The notes: generated by a model from the letters alone, not told the origin. Shown: positions 52,863 through 63,968, numbered from the stretch's first letter. The stretch is DNA of 64,000 nt from PNMQ01 sp964478775 (GCA_964478775.1 CAYZJC010000002.1:68941-132940), one strand, 5' to 3'. Translations and numbers: made by a program.

Positions 52863-54449
52863 TTATAACCCTCGTTTTTCACGAATGAGGATGATGGTAT
52901 TTTCAATGCCATAAAGGGCGATGAATGAACCCATTCTTGGGCCTTCTTTTTGGCCAAGCAATACTTCATATAAAGTGCCAAACCATGAACGCAAATCTGT
53001 AAAGTGATGCGCTTTACCAATTTCAAAAACAAGTTCTTGAATGGATTCAGCTGTGGCAGTTGCAACGTCTAAGTTCTTTAGTTGTGATTCTAAGTCAATT
53101 AATGCTGTACGTTCTTGTGTGGTAGGTTCACGATAACATTTATTTGGCTTGATAAAATCTTGGTAATAGTTGATTGCAAACCCAATGAGTTGATCTAGGT
53201 ATTTTTGTTCATCTGGACTTGCGTTTTGGCTGTACTTTTGAACGAATCCCCATAAAATTGAGGGGTCTTCTGCATTGCAAACGGATGCAAGGTTAAGCAA
53301 CATATTAAAGTTGAGACCAGATGAATCTGGAGCAGGTGGGTTTGATTTGTGGATGTGGTATACGGGGTTGTCAAATGATTCTGCTGCAGATGCAAACTTG
53401 TTGAGGTGCGCTGCATATTCATCTACCGCTTTTGGTATGACATCAAAGTATAAACGCTTTGCTTTCTTAGGGGCTTGGAACATATAGTAAGCTAGACTTT
53501 CTTTTGGGGCGTAGCGAAGCCATTCTTCAATGCTAAGTCCATTCCCCTTAGACTTTGAAATCTTTTGACCTTGTTCGTCTAAGAAGAGTTCATAGGTAAG
53601 GTTTTCTGGTGCACGACCGCCCATGGTTCTGCAAATTTGGCTAGCAAGTTTTACAGAATCAATCAGGTCTTTTCCTGACATCTCATAGTCAACATCAAAG
53701 GCTTGCCAACGCATACCCCAGTCTGCTTTCCATTGTAGTTTACAGTTTCCACCAGTAATTGGTGTCTCAACATACACGCCTGTTTCTGGGTCTTTGTAAA
53801 CAATTGTATAACTCTCTTTTCTAAGTTCTTCTATTTTAACTTGTAGCACAACACCGGTGCGTGGGCAGATAGGAAGGAAAGGGCTATAGGTTGCGCGTCG
53901 TTCTTCACGTAATGAAGGAAGCATAATCGCCATGATTTCTTGGTAGTGTTCAAAAACTTTTTTTAAGCTTTCATCAAACTTACCAGACTTATACCAGTCG
54001 GTACTGCTTTGAAATTCGTACTCAAAACCAAAAGAATCTAAGAAAGACCTTAGCATAGCATTGTTGTGGTGACCAAAGCTTTCAAACTTACCAAAGGGGT
54101 CTGGCACTTGTGTAAGTGGCTTTCCAAGATGTTGCCTGAGTAAGTCTTGATTGGGGACATTTTCTGGTACTTTGCGAAGACCATCCATGTCATCAGAAAA
54201 AGCAAAGAGGCGTGTTGGAATATCGCTGAGTTGGTGGAACGCGTGACGTACCATTGTCGTTCTTAAGACTTCACCAAAGGTGCCAATGTGTGGAAGTCCA
54301 GAGGGCCCATAACCTGTCTCCAAAAGCACGAAACCTTTTTTTGGCGTTTTGCTGTGAATGCGATTGAGGATGCGTTTAGCCTCTTCAAAAGGCCAGCTTT
54401 TTGCGTTTGTCAAAAGATGTTGTACGTGTTCAGGAGTATAGGAACTCAT
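52863..54449 (-). CDS. lysK: Class I lysyl-tRNA synthetase
   Basis: Charges tRNA-Lys. It is a class I Rossmann synthetase, not the class II LysS: HIGH-type motif PSGLPHIGTFGE (about 49-60) and KMSKS-type motif GQKISKSKGNG are both present. It is 528 residues. This class is found in archaea, spirochaetes and alphaproteobacteria, consistent with the lineage suggested here. It is the first gene of a minus-strand transcript through hemF and rmuC. Confidence 0.96.
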   Translation of the reverse strand: MSSYTPEHVQHLLTNAKSWPFEEAKRILNRIHSKTPKKGFVLLETGYGPSGLPHIGTFGEVLRTTMVRHAFHQLSDIPTRLFAFSDDMDGLRKVPENVPNQDLLRQHLGKPLTQVPDPFGKFESFGHHNNAMLRSFLDSFGFEYEFQSSTDWYKSGKFDESLKKVFEHYQEIMAIMLPSLREERRATYSPFLPICPRTGVVLQVKIEELRKESYTIVYKDPETGVYVETPITGGNCKLQWKADWGMRWQAFDVDYEMSGKDLIDSVKLASQICRTMGGRAPENLTYELFLDEQGQKISKSKGNGLSIEEWLRYAPKESLAYYMFQAPKKAKRLYFDVIPKAVDEYAAHLNKFASAAESFDNPVYHIHKSNPPAPDSSGLNFNMLLNLASVCNAEDPSILWGFVQKYSQNASPDEQKYLDQLIGFAINYYQDFIKPNKCYREPTTQERTALIDLESQLKNLDVATATAESIQELVFEIGKAHHFTDLRSWFGTLYEVLLGQKEGPRMGSFIALYGIENTIILIREKRGL

Positions 54450-54630
54450 AAGTGGTCTTTCTTAAAAAAGTTATTAAATTAGCTTGTCACTTAATAATAT
54501 GGTTATGCGTCATGTCGCCAGTCATGTAGTAATACCTACACATCGCAGCTCATTTCTATAACCAAATTAAATTGATTACGCTACATTTTTTGTTTGCCCT
54601 TCAATGGACATCCCTAAGATATCACGAAAC

Positions 54631-55830
54631 TTAGTCTGTGTAATGATTTTTTTCATAGAAATAAAGAGAAACGATAAGCGCTGCTGAACAGACAGACAAA
54701 ATATGCAGCGGCACAGCCGTTTTGTTGTAAAAATAAGTAACCACAAACACACCAAATGCCATGCAAAAATTGCGCATCATCGACACGAAAGCCACAGCAA
54801 AACCTCTGTCATCTATTGTTGAATCAAAGGCTTGTGTTGCTGCGGTCGTTGTAATAAATGGCATGCCAATAAAAAATTGAGAATTGATTAATAAGATAGA
54901 CCAAAGGTTAGAGTATGAAAATACAAGAGATAGTAAGTTGAGTGCCAAAAAGACCATCATACTGAATATGCCAATCTGATACGCTTTTTCATAGCCAATC
55001 TTTTCGACAATAGCTTTGTAAATGCTGGTGCTTATAATACATGTCGTAATTGGAATGAGTTGTAGCAGTGCAAACATTGAATTTGAAACACCATAGTTTT
55101 CAACAAACAAATACGCATTATTTGTCACATACATAATAGGCATCATCAATGTAAAAGAATGCAGTAAGCTTAATGACATAAAATGATTAGGCTTTAAGTA
55201 GCTAAGAATTTTGGGCACTAAAGATCTGATAGGGAGAGCTGACTGGCTGCGTTGCAAGGTTTCTGGCATGTAAAATTTAAATACAAGAAAGAATATAGCA
55301 GACAACAACGTCATAAATAAAAAGTTAGATTCCCAACCCAATGTTTTGGCAAGATAAGCCCCAAAGTATGGGCAAACAGCATAAGTAATAGGAAAGAGAA
55401 GGCTTACAGTTGCAATAGACTTTGCATAGCGCGCGCCTGTCATGACATCCCCTAGCATGGCAATCGCAATATTTAAAAGACCACCAGCGCCAAGGGCTTG
55501 TAAGACACGGCCAATCATAAAAGATTCTATGTGGTCTGCCATTGCTGAAATAATCCCACCCATAAAAACCAAGGCAAGGCTTGAATTCATAATGGGTTTT
55601 CTTCCGCGTGTATCACTTAAAAAACCATACACGAGTCCAGACAAAGCCGCTAGAAGGGGGCCCATGACCATGCTGATGCTCATGATAAATTCACTGACAC
55701 CAAAATATTTACGCATCATCGAAAGATTTGAAACGAAAATATCATAGGTAACCACATTTAAAACAACGAAGCTGTAAATGATGGTGAGGAAAAATTTGGG
55801 CAGTGATACTGTTGTATTTGTAGTTCGCAT
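54631..55830 (-). CDS. MFS transporter (Bcr/CflA-like)
   Basis: About 399 residues from the chosen ATG at 55830, which lies 8 bases after the hemB stop; the longer open frame overlaps hemB. Twelve hydrophobic segments are visible. The motif after helix 2, GLVYGFLSDTRGRKPIM, is the MFS motif A, and the ALGAGGLLNIAIAMLGDVM region resembles drug-type antiporters of the Bcr/CflA group. The substrate is unknown. Translation is probably coupled to hemB. Confidence 0.85.
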   Translation of the reverse strand: MRTTNTTVSLPKFFLTIIYSFVVLNVVTYDIFVSNLSMMRKYFGVSEFIMSISMVMGPLLAALSGLVYGFLSDTRGRKPIMNSSLALVFMGGIISAMADHIESFMIGRVLQALGAGGLLNIAIAMLGDVMTGARYAKSIATVSLLFPITYAVCPYFGAYLAKTLGWESNFLFMTLLSAIFFLVFKFYMPETLQRSQSALPIRSLVPKILSYLKPNHFMSLSLLHSFTLMMPIMYVTNNAYLFVENYGVSNSMFALLQLIPITTCIISTSIYKAIVEKIGYEKAYQIGIFSMMVFLALNLLSLVFSYSNLWSILLINSQFFIGMPFITTTAATQAFDSTIDDRGFAVAFVSMMRNFCMAFGVFVVTYFYNKTAVPLHILSVCSAALIVSLYFYEKNHYTD

Positions 55831-55837
55831 AAAATAT

Positions 55838-56839
55838 CTATATCTGTGTTGTGTTAACCCATTGCGCAAGTTCGAGTGCTGCATAGGTAATGATTGAACG
55901 TGCGCCAGCGCGTTTAAATGCGTATGCGGTTTCTAAAAATGCATCTTGTTCGCTAAAGACACCTTCTTTGGCGGCAAGCTTGATCATGGCATATTCCCCG
56001 CTGACCTGATAGGCAAGGAGGGGGAGCGTTGTTTTCTGGTGTGCTTTAGCAAGAATATCTAGGTAAGCAAGCCCTGGCTTAATGATAAGTGCATCCGCAC
56101 CTTCTTGTTCGTCATGTGAAATTTCACTCAAAGCTTCATTGCTGTTGCGTGGGTCCATCTGGTAGGTTTTTTTATCTTCCAAACCTTGTAGTTTTTTGGC
56201 CCCAACCATTTGCCTGAAAGGCCCGTATAAACATGACGCATATTTTGCCGCATAACTAAAGACAGCTTTAGAATGCAAATTGGCAGCACTAAATGCTTTT
56301 TTGAATTCATCAATTCGACCGTCCATCATGTCGGAAGGGCATAAAACATCTGCGCCTGCTCTTGCAAAATGAACTGCCATTTGCGCCAAAGTTTCGTTGG
56401 TGGCGTCATTGTCTACATAAAAGGTGTCACCATGGCTTTGAATAATTCCATCATGTCCATGATTTGTGTAAGGGTCTAAGGCAATATCAACACAAAAAGA
56501 AAGTGGGAATTTATACTCTTTTGCAACATTTAAAAATTGTACGAGCAAATTTTCCTCTAATGCATGACTACCTGTGTTATTTTTGCAATCATTTGGTATC
56601 ACAGGAAATAAAAAAACAGCTTTTATTCCTAGTTTTATCGCTTGTTCTAGTGTGCTAAGGGCGCTTTTAAAACTATGGCGCGTAATGTTAGCAGTAGACG
56701 ATGCACCATACACAGGTTCATTTTCATTTGTTATAAACAAGGGTAATATAAAGTCTTTTGGACTAAGGCTAGATTCTGAGATAAGATCGCGTATCCAAGG
56801 TGTTGAACGCAAAGTACGGTGACGTTTAAAGGAAGTCAT
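55838..56839 (-). CDS. hemB: Delta-aminolevulinic acid dehydratase (porphobilinogen synthase)
   Basis: Joins two 5-aminolevulinate molecules to make porphobilinogen. It is 333 residues. The two Schiff-base lysines are Lys199 (FSYAAKYAS) and Lys254 (ALIIKPGLAYLD). The CVDIALDPYTNHGHDG block lacks the multi-Cys zinc site, suggesting the magnesium-dependent type. It lies between xseB and the MFS gene in one minus-strand operon. Confidence 0.97.
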   Translation of the reverse strand: MTSFKRHRTLRSTPWIRDLISESSLSPKDFILPLFITNENEPVYGASSTANITRHSFKSALSTLEQAIKLGIKAVFLFPVIPNDCKNNTGSHALEENLLVQFLNVAKEYKFPLSFCVDIALDPYTNHGHDGIIQSHGDTFYVDNDATNETLAQMAVHFARAGADVLCPSDMMDGRIDEFKKAFSAANLHSKAVFSYAAKYASCLYGPFRQMVGAKKLQGLEDKKTYQMDPRNSNEALSEISHDEQEGADALIIKPGLAYLDILAKAHQKTTLPLLAYQVSGEYAMIKLAAKEGVFSEQDAFLETAYAFKRAGARSIITYAALELAQWVNTTQI

Positions 56840-56889
56840 AAGTGGCCAGTTTCACATACTATATGGTGGCGCATAAAGTCATGTTTTTT

Positions 56890-57153
56890 TTAAGTGTTAG
56901 ACGCAGATAATTGTGAAGCGGTCACAGCAGATACAGTGCCATTTTGCGAAATGGTATCTACCTTTAGTTTCGCTTGTTTCAAAATATCTTCGCAGTGTTT
57001 TCTTAAAAAAGTTCCGCGTTCAAAGGTTTGCAAAGCATCATCTAAAGAAAGCTTTCCATCTTCTAAGCTTCTCACTAATGTTTCTAATTCTTTTAAGCCC
57101 TCTTCAAATGAAGCAGGTGCTGTCATTGCTGTAGTCATATCTGTTTCTTTCAT
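56890..57153 (-). CDS. xseB: Exonuclease VII small subunit XseB
   Basis: 87 residues, small helical subunit of the ssDNA exonuclease VII. Typical sequence: SFEEGLKELETLVRSLEDGKLSLDDALQTFERG. The large subunit XseA is not in this window. It is first gene of the xseB-hemB-MFS transcript. Confidence 0.94.
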   Translation of the reverse strand: MKETDMTTAMTAPASFEEGLKELETLVRSLEDGKLSLDDALQTFERGTFLRKHCEDILKQAKLKVDTISQNGTVSAVTASQLSASNT

Positions 57154-57243
57154 TTCAACTTTTCAGTAGTATACGCTAGCTTGAAGTGACAATAAAGAGA
57201 AATGAGTGTGTCGTAAAACAGATAAGAAGTATTCCAGCTTAAG

Positions 57244-57269
57244 AAAATGCAAGTCATCTTGCATTTTTT
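57244..57269 (+). terminator. Strong terminator upstream of the T6SS genes with no visible gene before it
   Basis: Perfect stem AAAATGCAAG / CTTGCATTTT (57244-57253, 57258-57267) with a TCAT loop, followed by T-tract on the plus strand. Upstream lies only the 5' end of the divergent xseB. It may end a small RNA or insulate the tss operon from antisense transcription. Confidence 0.75.
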
Positions 57270-57313
57270 AATGTTGCATAAATGAATCAGCCCTGCTTCA
57301 TGTTACGATCAGC

Positions 57314-57343
57314 TTGAAATAACATTCAGGTTAATGTCATAAT
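57314..57343 (+). promoter_or_regulatory. Probable promoter of tssKLM
   Basis: TTGAAA (57314-57319), 18-base spacer, CATAAT (57338-57343), about 33 bases upstream of the tssK start. Matches are 4 of 6 and 5 of 6. Confidence 0.6.
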
Positions 57344-57376
57344 AAATTAAAATTTAGTAAATTTTTCAGAGGTTTT

Positions 57377-58735
57377 ATGCATTCACTCCACAATCAATGG
57401 AAGGCACCAAGGGTGGTCTGGCATGAAGGTATGTTGTTAACCCCGCAGCATTTTCAAGCCTTTGAAGAACAGATCAATCAGCATTTCAACCATCAATTGA
57501 TGATTACAGCGCCATATGCATGGGGAATTTATAGGCTAGAGGTTGACACGCTGGCTATTTCCTCTGGTCTTATTCGTATAGTTATGTTGCAAGCCGTACT
57601 GCCAAATGGAAAGTTTATTAGTTTTCCGCAAAACGCATCACAGCAAAAAGCAGTTGAACTTGACCTGTCAAAACTGCAGATTGAAGATACGAGTGCTGAA
57701 ATTACGGTTTGTATTACATTTAAAAAAGGGGTGTCAACACCATTATCTGATCAATTAAAAAAAGGTTTGGTTGAGCATACCACCCTTACAGATACTTATG
57801 ATTCAACATCGCAAGTGGAAATCTTAACTGCTATAGATGACTTCATTCTAGAAGCCACCTTAGCACCTGCACCGTCACATGACAGTTCTTTAGTCCTCAT
57901 GAAGTTGATTAAAGAGGACGCTTTTAAATTAACTCCCTACATTCCACCTTGCATTTATATCTCACACGATATGCAAGTTTGGCAAAGTTGTAAGCAGTTA
58001 GCAATGATGCTTCGCTCTAAAGCCATGCACTTGTGTGGTCTATGGCAACATCACCGTGGGACAACCATTAGCGCTGAAACTGAACACTTGTTAAGGCCTG
58101 TTTTAATGGCTTTGCCTAAATTAGAAGCGATGCTGAATACATCTTATATCTCGCCGTATCAATTACATGAAGCGCTCGTGGAATTAATTTCAAATTTAAG
58201 CCCACTCTATCTTTCAAGGCCGCCCTTGTTTATGAAAGGGTATAACCACCAAGATATTTTTTCAACTCTTTCCCCGTTGATTGATGAAGCCCAATTTTAT
58301 ATTGACTGCATTGAACAAACCTATTCTATTTTTCCGTTTCAACAAAAAGATAAACTCTTTTATTTGTATCTTAGCAGTCATAAAATGCAAACAACCTTGT
58401 ATGTAGGCTGCGTTATGGCAAAGGGACAAACTGAAGATATGGTTGAAACGTGGATGATGGATGCTATTATCGCCTCAGACTTTGCTGTTGATAGTGTGAG
58501 GGCCAAACGTATTAGAGGGGCTAGAAGAAAACGTATTGATGCACAAACACAATTGGAAATGCTTCCTGGGCGCAGCGTTATTGTATTTGAAGTGCCTTTT
58601 GATCGTGAATACATAGCGCTTGATCAAAACATTAATATTTTTAATCCAAATGATTCGGCTGAATTTAGGCCAGCAAGTTTGGTGTTGCATATTAAAAAAG
58701 CACAAACTTTTGAACCGTTTGCGTTGGCGGGGTAA
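57377..58735 (+). CDS. tssK: Type VI secretion baseplate protein TssK
   Basis: Baseplate component that joins the baseplate to the membrane complex via TssL and TssM. It is 452 residues, normal length. The N-terminus VVWHEGMLLTPQHFQAFEEQ is the family hallmark, and the C-terminal part matches TssK (EHLLRPVLMALPKLEAML). CAGAGG precedes the ATG. First gene of tssK-tssL-tssM; the tssL start is 9 bases after the stop. Other tss genes are outside the window. Confidence 0.95.
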   Translation: MHSLHNQWKAPRVVWHEGMLLTPQHFQAFEEQINQHFNHQLMITAPYAWGIYRLEVDTLAISSGLIRIVMLQAVLPNGKFISFPQNASQQKAVELDLSKLQIEDTSAEITVCITFKKGVSTPLSDQLKKGLVEHTTLTDTYDSTSQVEILTAIDDFILEATLAPAPSHDSSLVLMKLIKEDAFKLTPYIPPCIYISHDMQVWQSCKQLAMMLRSKAMHLCGLWQHHRGTTISAETEHLLRPVLMALPKLEAMLNTSYISPYQLHEALVELISNLSPLYLSRPPLFMKGYNHQDIFSTLSPLIDEAQFYIDCIEQTYSIFPFQQKDKLFYLYLSSHKMQTTLYVGCVMAKGQTEDMVETWMMDAIIASDFAVDSVRAKRIRGARRKRIDAQTQLEMLPGRSVIVFEVPFDREYIALDQNINIFNPNDSAEFRPASLVLHIKKAQTFEPFALAG

Positions 58736-58743
58736 GGTTTTAA

Positions 58744-59565
58744 ATGACACAGCTGCATTTATCTCATCTGGCTTCATCACCTGCACTCGCTTGCTTTGAG
58801 GAATTTTACTACCATATTATTGAGCAAAAACAAAAAGCATTTGAAAGGACTTCGTTTAATGACGCAGCACTTGAACAGATAAAAGAGAGTGATGAGAACT
58901 TTCAAACACAAAGGTTTAATGCCCTTCAAACAGCGCAAACCATTCAAAAAAATTTAAAAATAGTGATTGAACATTTGGCTGTTCGGTATGCAAACCTTAC
59001 AGGGGGGCTAAAGCCACATGTGTTTGATGAAGTTCACTACATTATGGTTGCGCTTGCAGATGAAATTTTCCTCTCTCTTCCCTTTGAAGGGGCGCAAGAG
59101 TGGCGTTTGTCATTGCTTGAAGGCCAATATTTTCACACCCAAATAGCAGGGGAAGTTATTTTTAAGAAAATAGACAGTTTGCTGGAATCACACGATGTTA
59201 TTCGCTATGAACTTGGGCAAATCTATCTTTTTGCCTTAAGCTTGGGTTTTAAGGGGATGTATGCTGACCCTCAAGAATTTCACCGCCTTCAATGGTATAA
59301 AGACCAGTTGTACATCCTTATTTGTCATGAAGTTCCGCAAAACTTCGTGTTAACTTCACATGCACTTGTTGACCAGTGTTATACCCATAATGTAGTTGGA
59401 GCACCGTCGCGTGGGCTAGTGGATGCAAGGTCTTGGGCCAAATACGCACTCATCTTAGGGGGGCTTTATTTACTAACTTCGCATGTGTTGTGGAAAATGA
59501 TGACGCTAGGTGTTAAACAAGACATTAATCATATTTTGTCTGTTGCACGTTTGCTTAAAGGGTAA
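58744..59565 (+). CDS. tssL: Type VI secretion membrane-complex protein TssL (DotU/IcmH-like)
   Basis: 273 residues. The cytoplasmic helical DotU domain shows ALADEIFLSLPFEGAQEW, LLEGQYFHTQIAGEVIF and LSLGFKGMYADP, and a single C-terminal transmembrane helix (about 240-260, ALILGGLYLLTSHVLWKMM) follows. There is no peptidoglycan-binding extension. It recruits the baseplate and anchors TssM. The tssM start is 10 bases downstream. Confidence 0.93.
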   Translation: MTQLHLSHLASSPALACFEEFYYHIIEQKQKAFERTSFNDAALEQIKESDENFQTQRFNALQTAQTIQKNLKIVIEHLAVRYANLTGGLKPHVFDEVHYIMVALADEIFLSLPFEGAQEWRLSLLEGQYFHTQIAGEVIFKKIDSLLESHDVIRYELGQIYLFALSLGFKGMYADPQEFHRLQWYKDQLYILICHEVPQNFVLTSHALVDQCYTHNVVGAPSRGLVDARSWAKYALILGGLYLLTSHVLWKMMTLGVKQDINHILSVARLLKG

Positions 59566-59574
59566 AGGTATTAC

Positions 59575-62500
59575 ATGTCGTCACTGTACTCTCAATTTAG
59601 TAGTGCCTGGGCTAATTTTTCAACTGCCATAGCCCATACTTTTTCAACTATCCCCCTTTTGACATGGCTTTCCATTGGTATCATTATTTTGATGGGCATC
59701 ATGTGGATTGTCAATAANNNNNNNNNNGTCATGGGCATGGGCAAGTGTATTTCCTAAACGTACCTTTCGCTTTGGGGAAATGACACGTATCTTTATTAAT
59801 GCTGTATCTTTTATAAAGAAAATTTTCCCCTTTAAAGATGCTTTGTATCAATTGCCTTGGTATGTGGTCATTGGAAAGCCACAAAGTGGTAAAACCAGTT
59901 TATTTACTCATGGTGACATGGTGCACCCTTTTGGTTTAATAGATTTTTCAAATGACAAGGAAAATTCTAAATTGAAATGGTGGTTTTTATCGCAAGGTAT
60001 TTTCATTGAACCAAGAGGAGATACCTTAGGCTTTGATGCACCATCAACAGGCTTGCAGCCTATGATTCAGCTTCTTTTGAAGTTGTTGCACCGTTATCGG
60101 GGGGCAAGACCATTAAATGGTATTGTGGTGACTGTATCTGCAGAGGATCTTCTTCAATTGAGGGCTGAAAATACGGATCAGTTGCATCATCAATTTAATC
60201 ATTTAAGTTCATTGGTTCAGCAAATTCAAACACAAAGCCACCTTAAATTGCCTGTGTATATAGTGATTACGAAAAGTGACGCACTTGCTGGTTTTTCACA
60301 ATTTTGCCAACAGCTTCCCTCGCAGCAAAATGGTCAATTTGAAAAGCAAATGTTGGGTTGGTCAAATCCATATGTTTCTCAAGCCCCTACTATGGATGAA
60401 TTAGTGTCGCAAGCCTTTGAAACGTTAATGGAACACATTCAACGCCTTCGCCTCTACGCGCTTACCACCCAAACGGATGAAACCTTAAATGAAGGTACTT
60501 TTGTGTTTGCAGCCCAACTTGCAAGTCTACAAAGTTCAATAGCAAACGTATTAGGGAAGATTTTTAAAGATAATGGCCAAGAGACAGCACTCTTGTTTCG
60601 CGGGTTTTATTTTACCGGTAATGCAGATGCGATAAACGATTTTGGTGAACACACATCTGCTTCAGAAGACGTGTTTGGTGACCCAAAACCCTTACATAGT
60701 AAACTTAAAACATTTTTACAAAAATCTTTTCAGCAATTATTGTCACTTAAAAACAAAAGAAACAAAAACCAAAATAATGCTTTGCGCCTAAACTTTGTGC
60801 ATGACTTTTTTTCTTATAAAATTGCAGCAGAAGCTGGCATGGCAGCCCCAGTTTCAAAATATTGGCGTTCACAAAAAACAGTGAATGTGTTAAAAGCTGC
60901 CGTGATTAGTGTGTTTGTTGTCGCTGTCTTTGGATTATTTAATGCTTATTCTACATTTACAGAAAGCCGAAATAAAATTCGCCCCACTTTGGCTTCAATG
61001 AAAACCGTTTTGCAAGACATGAAAGCTTTAAATGCCAATCATATCAACATTCACGACTACAGTTTACTTGAAAAGAAAGCAAGCTTGTTTGCTGTTCATA
61101 CACGCCAAATTATTGACATGATGGTGGGTATTCAAGAGGCTGATTTGTGTTCAGTTTTTGTTCCGTCATCATGGGGGGCAGGGGTGGATCATTCCTTAAA
61201 GGATGCGCTTCGTGCCGCATTTCGTGAAATTATCTTACATTCCATTACCAATGGTTTGTCAATTAAAGCCTCACACTTGTTATACTACCACCCCACCTAT
61301 AAAGTCGCTTCAGACCATTATCTGCAATTGCTGGACCCTGCAACATCTAAAGAACTTCTCTCACTCAAACGGTATATTAANNNNNNNNNNTGTTGATCAA
61401 CTTGTTGTGCATATGTTGATGTTGCATACCTTAAAGAAGACGGGAGAACCCGCCTTACTAAGGGCTTTGGTAAATTATACCTTCCAAGGGGACTTACCTG
61501 CTGACTTTTGGCAATATTACCAAGCCTTTCGTCATGTTCTAAAAGAATATGAAATTAAACCCCTCTATCTTGATAAAATACAAGTTCTTGCAAGAAAAGC
61601 CATTGGCAAACGCCATCAAGAATATTTAACACTTTTATTTTCAAAGGCTTTGCCGCAAGGCCTTCTTGGGCAATTAGAGGGGGTGATTAAAAATCTTGAT
61701 GCATCAAATCCGCAAAGTCTTGTGAAGGTAGATGATTTAAGAACAATTTCTGTTCAGCTTAATGCAAGCTTAAATAAAATAGGGAACACAAACCAAAACT
61801 GGATAGATCGCGGTGATTTATTGCAAGATCCACGTATCACAGAACTATACCAAGGCATAGGTGCAAGTCGTTTATTTGGCCCGCAGGTAAGTACATTCTT
61901 AATGGAGCAAACTCAAAAAGGTGTGCAGGCCTTTCAAACCTTTTGTGTGGAGATGGGCCAGAAAATGGCTTTGAAGGATCTTAAGACTAATCAACCTGGG
62001 GCAGGGGTGAGCCCGTCACAAAGTTTGTGGGCTTTAAATGACGCCCTTTCACAATTGTTTACGCAAGACTTTATGCAACAAGCCCCAGTTTTAGCGTTAC
62101 CACAAACCATTCCTAGTGGAAAATTTGTGTCTTTTGACCCTGTTATTATTGAACAAGCCTTTGTATTAAGCCAACATTACAATACGTTTGATACCAAAAT
62201 ATTACCAACTCTACCTGTTATGTTTCATGGCAAATTAAAACCCATTGCACAGCAAAGCTTAATTCATTACCTTAAGTACCTGATGACCAAAAGCTTGACC
62301 TTGGTGGATTTGCCAAGTCAATATATGCCACAGCATGAATACGCCTTTTTAACACAAGAGGCAAAACATCTCGACACTTCATCTGGGCAATTGGTAACCC
62401 TTATAGGTTATTTTGATGCAAAGACACGTAGTGAATTTTTAAGCACGTGGTTAACACATTTATCCGCTAGCTATGTTTGGATGCTAAAAGAGTCTGACAG

Positions 62501-63845
62501 ATTATTGCATGCACTAAACCCCTTTGCTGTGGTTGATTTTAATTTTGGCTTTTGGGATGGTGCAACAAGCGCAGCTTTTCAAGGTTATAATGTTGCCGAT
62601 TCAACAGAGCTTAAGTCCTATGTTGATAAGCAAATTCAAGAACTTTCGAAGTTAGCACTAGAGATAGCAAAACCAATTGTAACCTTTTTAAGTGCCCCTG
62701 GTATATTAAGTGGGAATGATGTAAAAAATCCATTGTTTGAGAGATGGAACAGGCTGGTTCTTGACTTAGATAAGTACCAAGAAGGAAAGCCAGATAATAA
62801 TGTGAAAGCATTGGTCGATTTTATTGTAAAACCATTAGCACAAGATAATGCCAAAGAGGCTTTGCGCAATATTGAAATTAAGCCTTTACATATTAAGTCG
62901 GCTGGCTTTTTTCAAGAAACATTACGTGCCCTTAAGACGGGTATGCGCTCTCGTGCTGAAATATTAATACGCAAACAGTCACTAAAATCTGTGGAAGACC
63001 TATTTGCATTTTACAACGAACACTTAAGTGGCAAATTCCCATTCGTTCAAAATATAGCCAATACAAAAGGGGATGCTGACCCAGAACGTGTGCGTCAGTT
63101 TTTTGTCTTATACGACCAATACGGGGAAAATGCGAAGGATATTTTAGATCAAATCTACCAGTTAGGTGGAAAAGCAAACGCACTTACGCAATTTTTTATA
63201 AATTTAGACCAGGTCAAAGCCCTATTTCAAAATTTTGTTTCCAACCAAAGTAGTTTAGATATTCCAACCTTTGACTTCACAGTGAACTTCAGACAAAACA
63301 GAAGCAGAGAAGCCAATGCTGATTTGATCGCTGACTGGGCCTTTCAGCCCAATTTAACCACTTTGATCAGACGGGTTGATAACTCACAAACAGGTCAATG
63401 GCGTTACGGCAACCCCGTATTTTTCCATTTCAGACTTGCACAGGGTAAACATATTACGATTAACCCAGTACAAGATCAAAATCAACCTCATCTGCATATT
63501 AATGGGCAAGAGTCTTCGTTTGTGTTTGACGGTGCGTGGGGGCTATTAAAAGCCATTCACATGCAACGTGCGCCCCAAAGTGATTATGACCCTTCTTTGC
63601 AAGATGGTTCAGTATTGTTGAAATTTACAGTTCCCCTTAATCAAAATGGAACCCTAACGGTTTATAACAGTTTGGTGATCACTCAAAAACCTTTAGACCC
63701 AAAGACGAAACCTATTCGTTTAACGATACCTGTGTTTCCTGAAGTTGTTCCAGCAATTGACCCTAATATAAAAGGTTTATGTGACCATGCTGTGCTAACG
63801 TCTGCAAAGGTGGCATCCATAGACTTTTTATCGATCAAGAAATAG
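59575..63845 (+). CDS. tssM: Type VI secretion membrane-complex protein TssM (IcmF-like), two gaps
   Basis: About 1420 residues, longer than many relatives. Interrupted by 10 N at 59718-59727 and 61381-61390, each shifting the apparent frame by one base, as arbitrary gap lengths would. Pieces: N-terminal transmembrane hairpin (PLLTWLSIGIIILMGIMWIV, then a second hydrophobic stretch hidden at the gap), NTPase domain with Walker A VIGKPQSGKTSLF, IcmF-related region with a third transmembrane helix (about residues 440-460, VISVFVVAVFGLFNA), and a long periplasmic C-terminal domain (from the second gap to the end, with WQYYQAFRHVL and SSFVFDGAWGLLKA). It forms the trans-envelope channel with TssL and TssJ. 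Confidence 0.9.
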
Positions 63846-63929
63846 TAAGGTTATCTGGCAAGGCATCCTTGTGTCTATCCCTACCATTTTCTAAAATCAA
63901 ACCAACACCTTTCATCCCCATTTCACTTG

Positions 63930-63938
63930 TGATATACT
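63930..63938 (+). promoter_or_regulatory. Extended -10 promoter element
   Basis: TG-A-TATACT (63930-63938) is an extended -10 box about 30 bases upstream of the partial gene at 63969. No convincing -35 was found. Confidence 0.5.
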
Positions 63939-63968
63939 GTTGTTGTTAGAATAAAGAAGAGTGTACAG

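Noticed and set aside
54450..54630. tRNA or small RNA between lysK and the MFS gene
   Set aside because: No cloverleaf, T-loop or terminator was found; it probably holds only the lysK promoter.
59575..59757. A 60-residue membrane peptide as its own gene
   Set aside because: It is the N-terminal transmembrane part of TssM; the apparent stop arises only from the arbitrary gap length.
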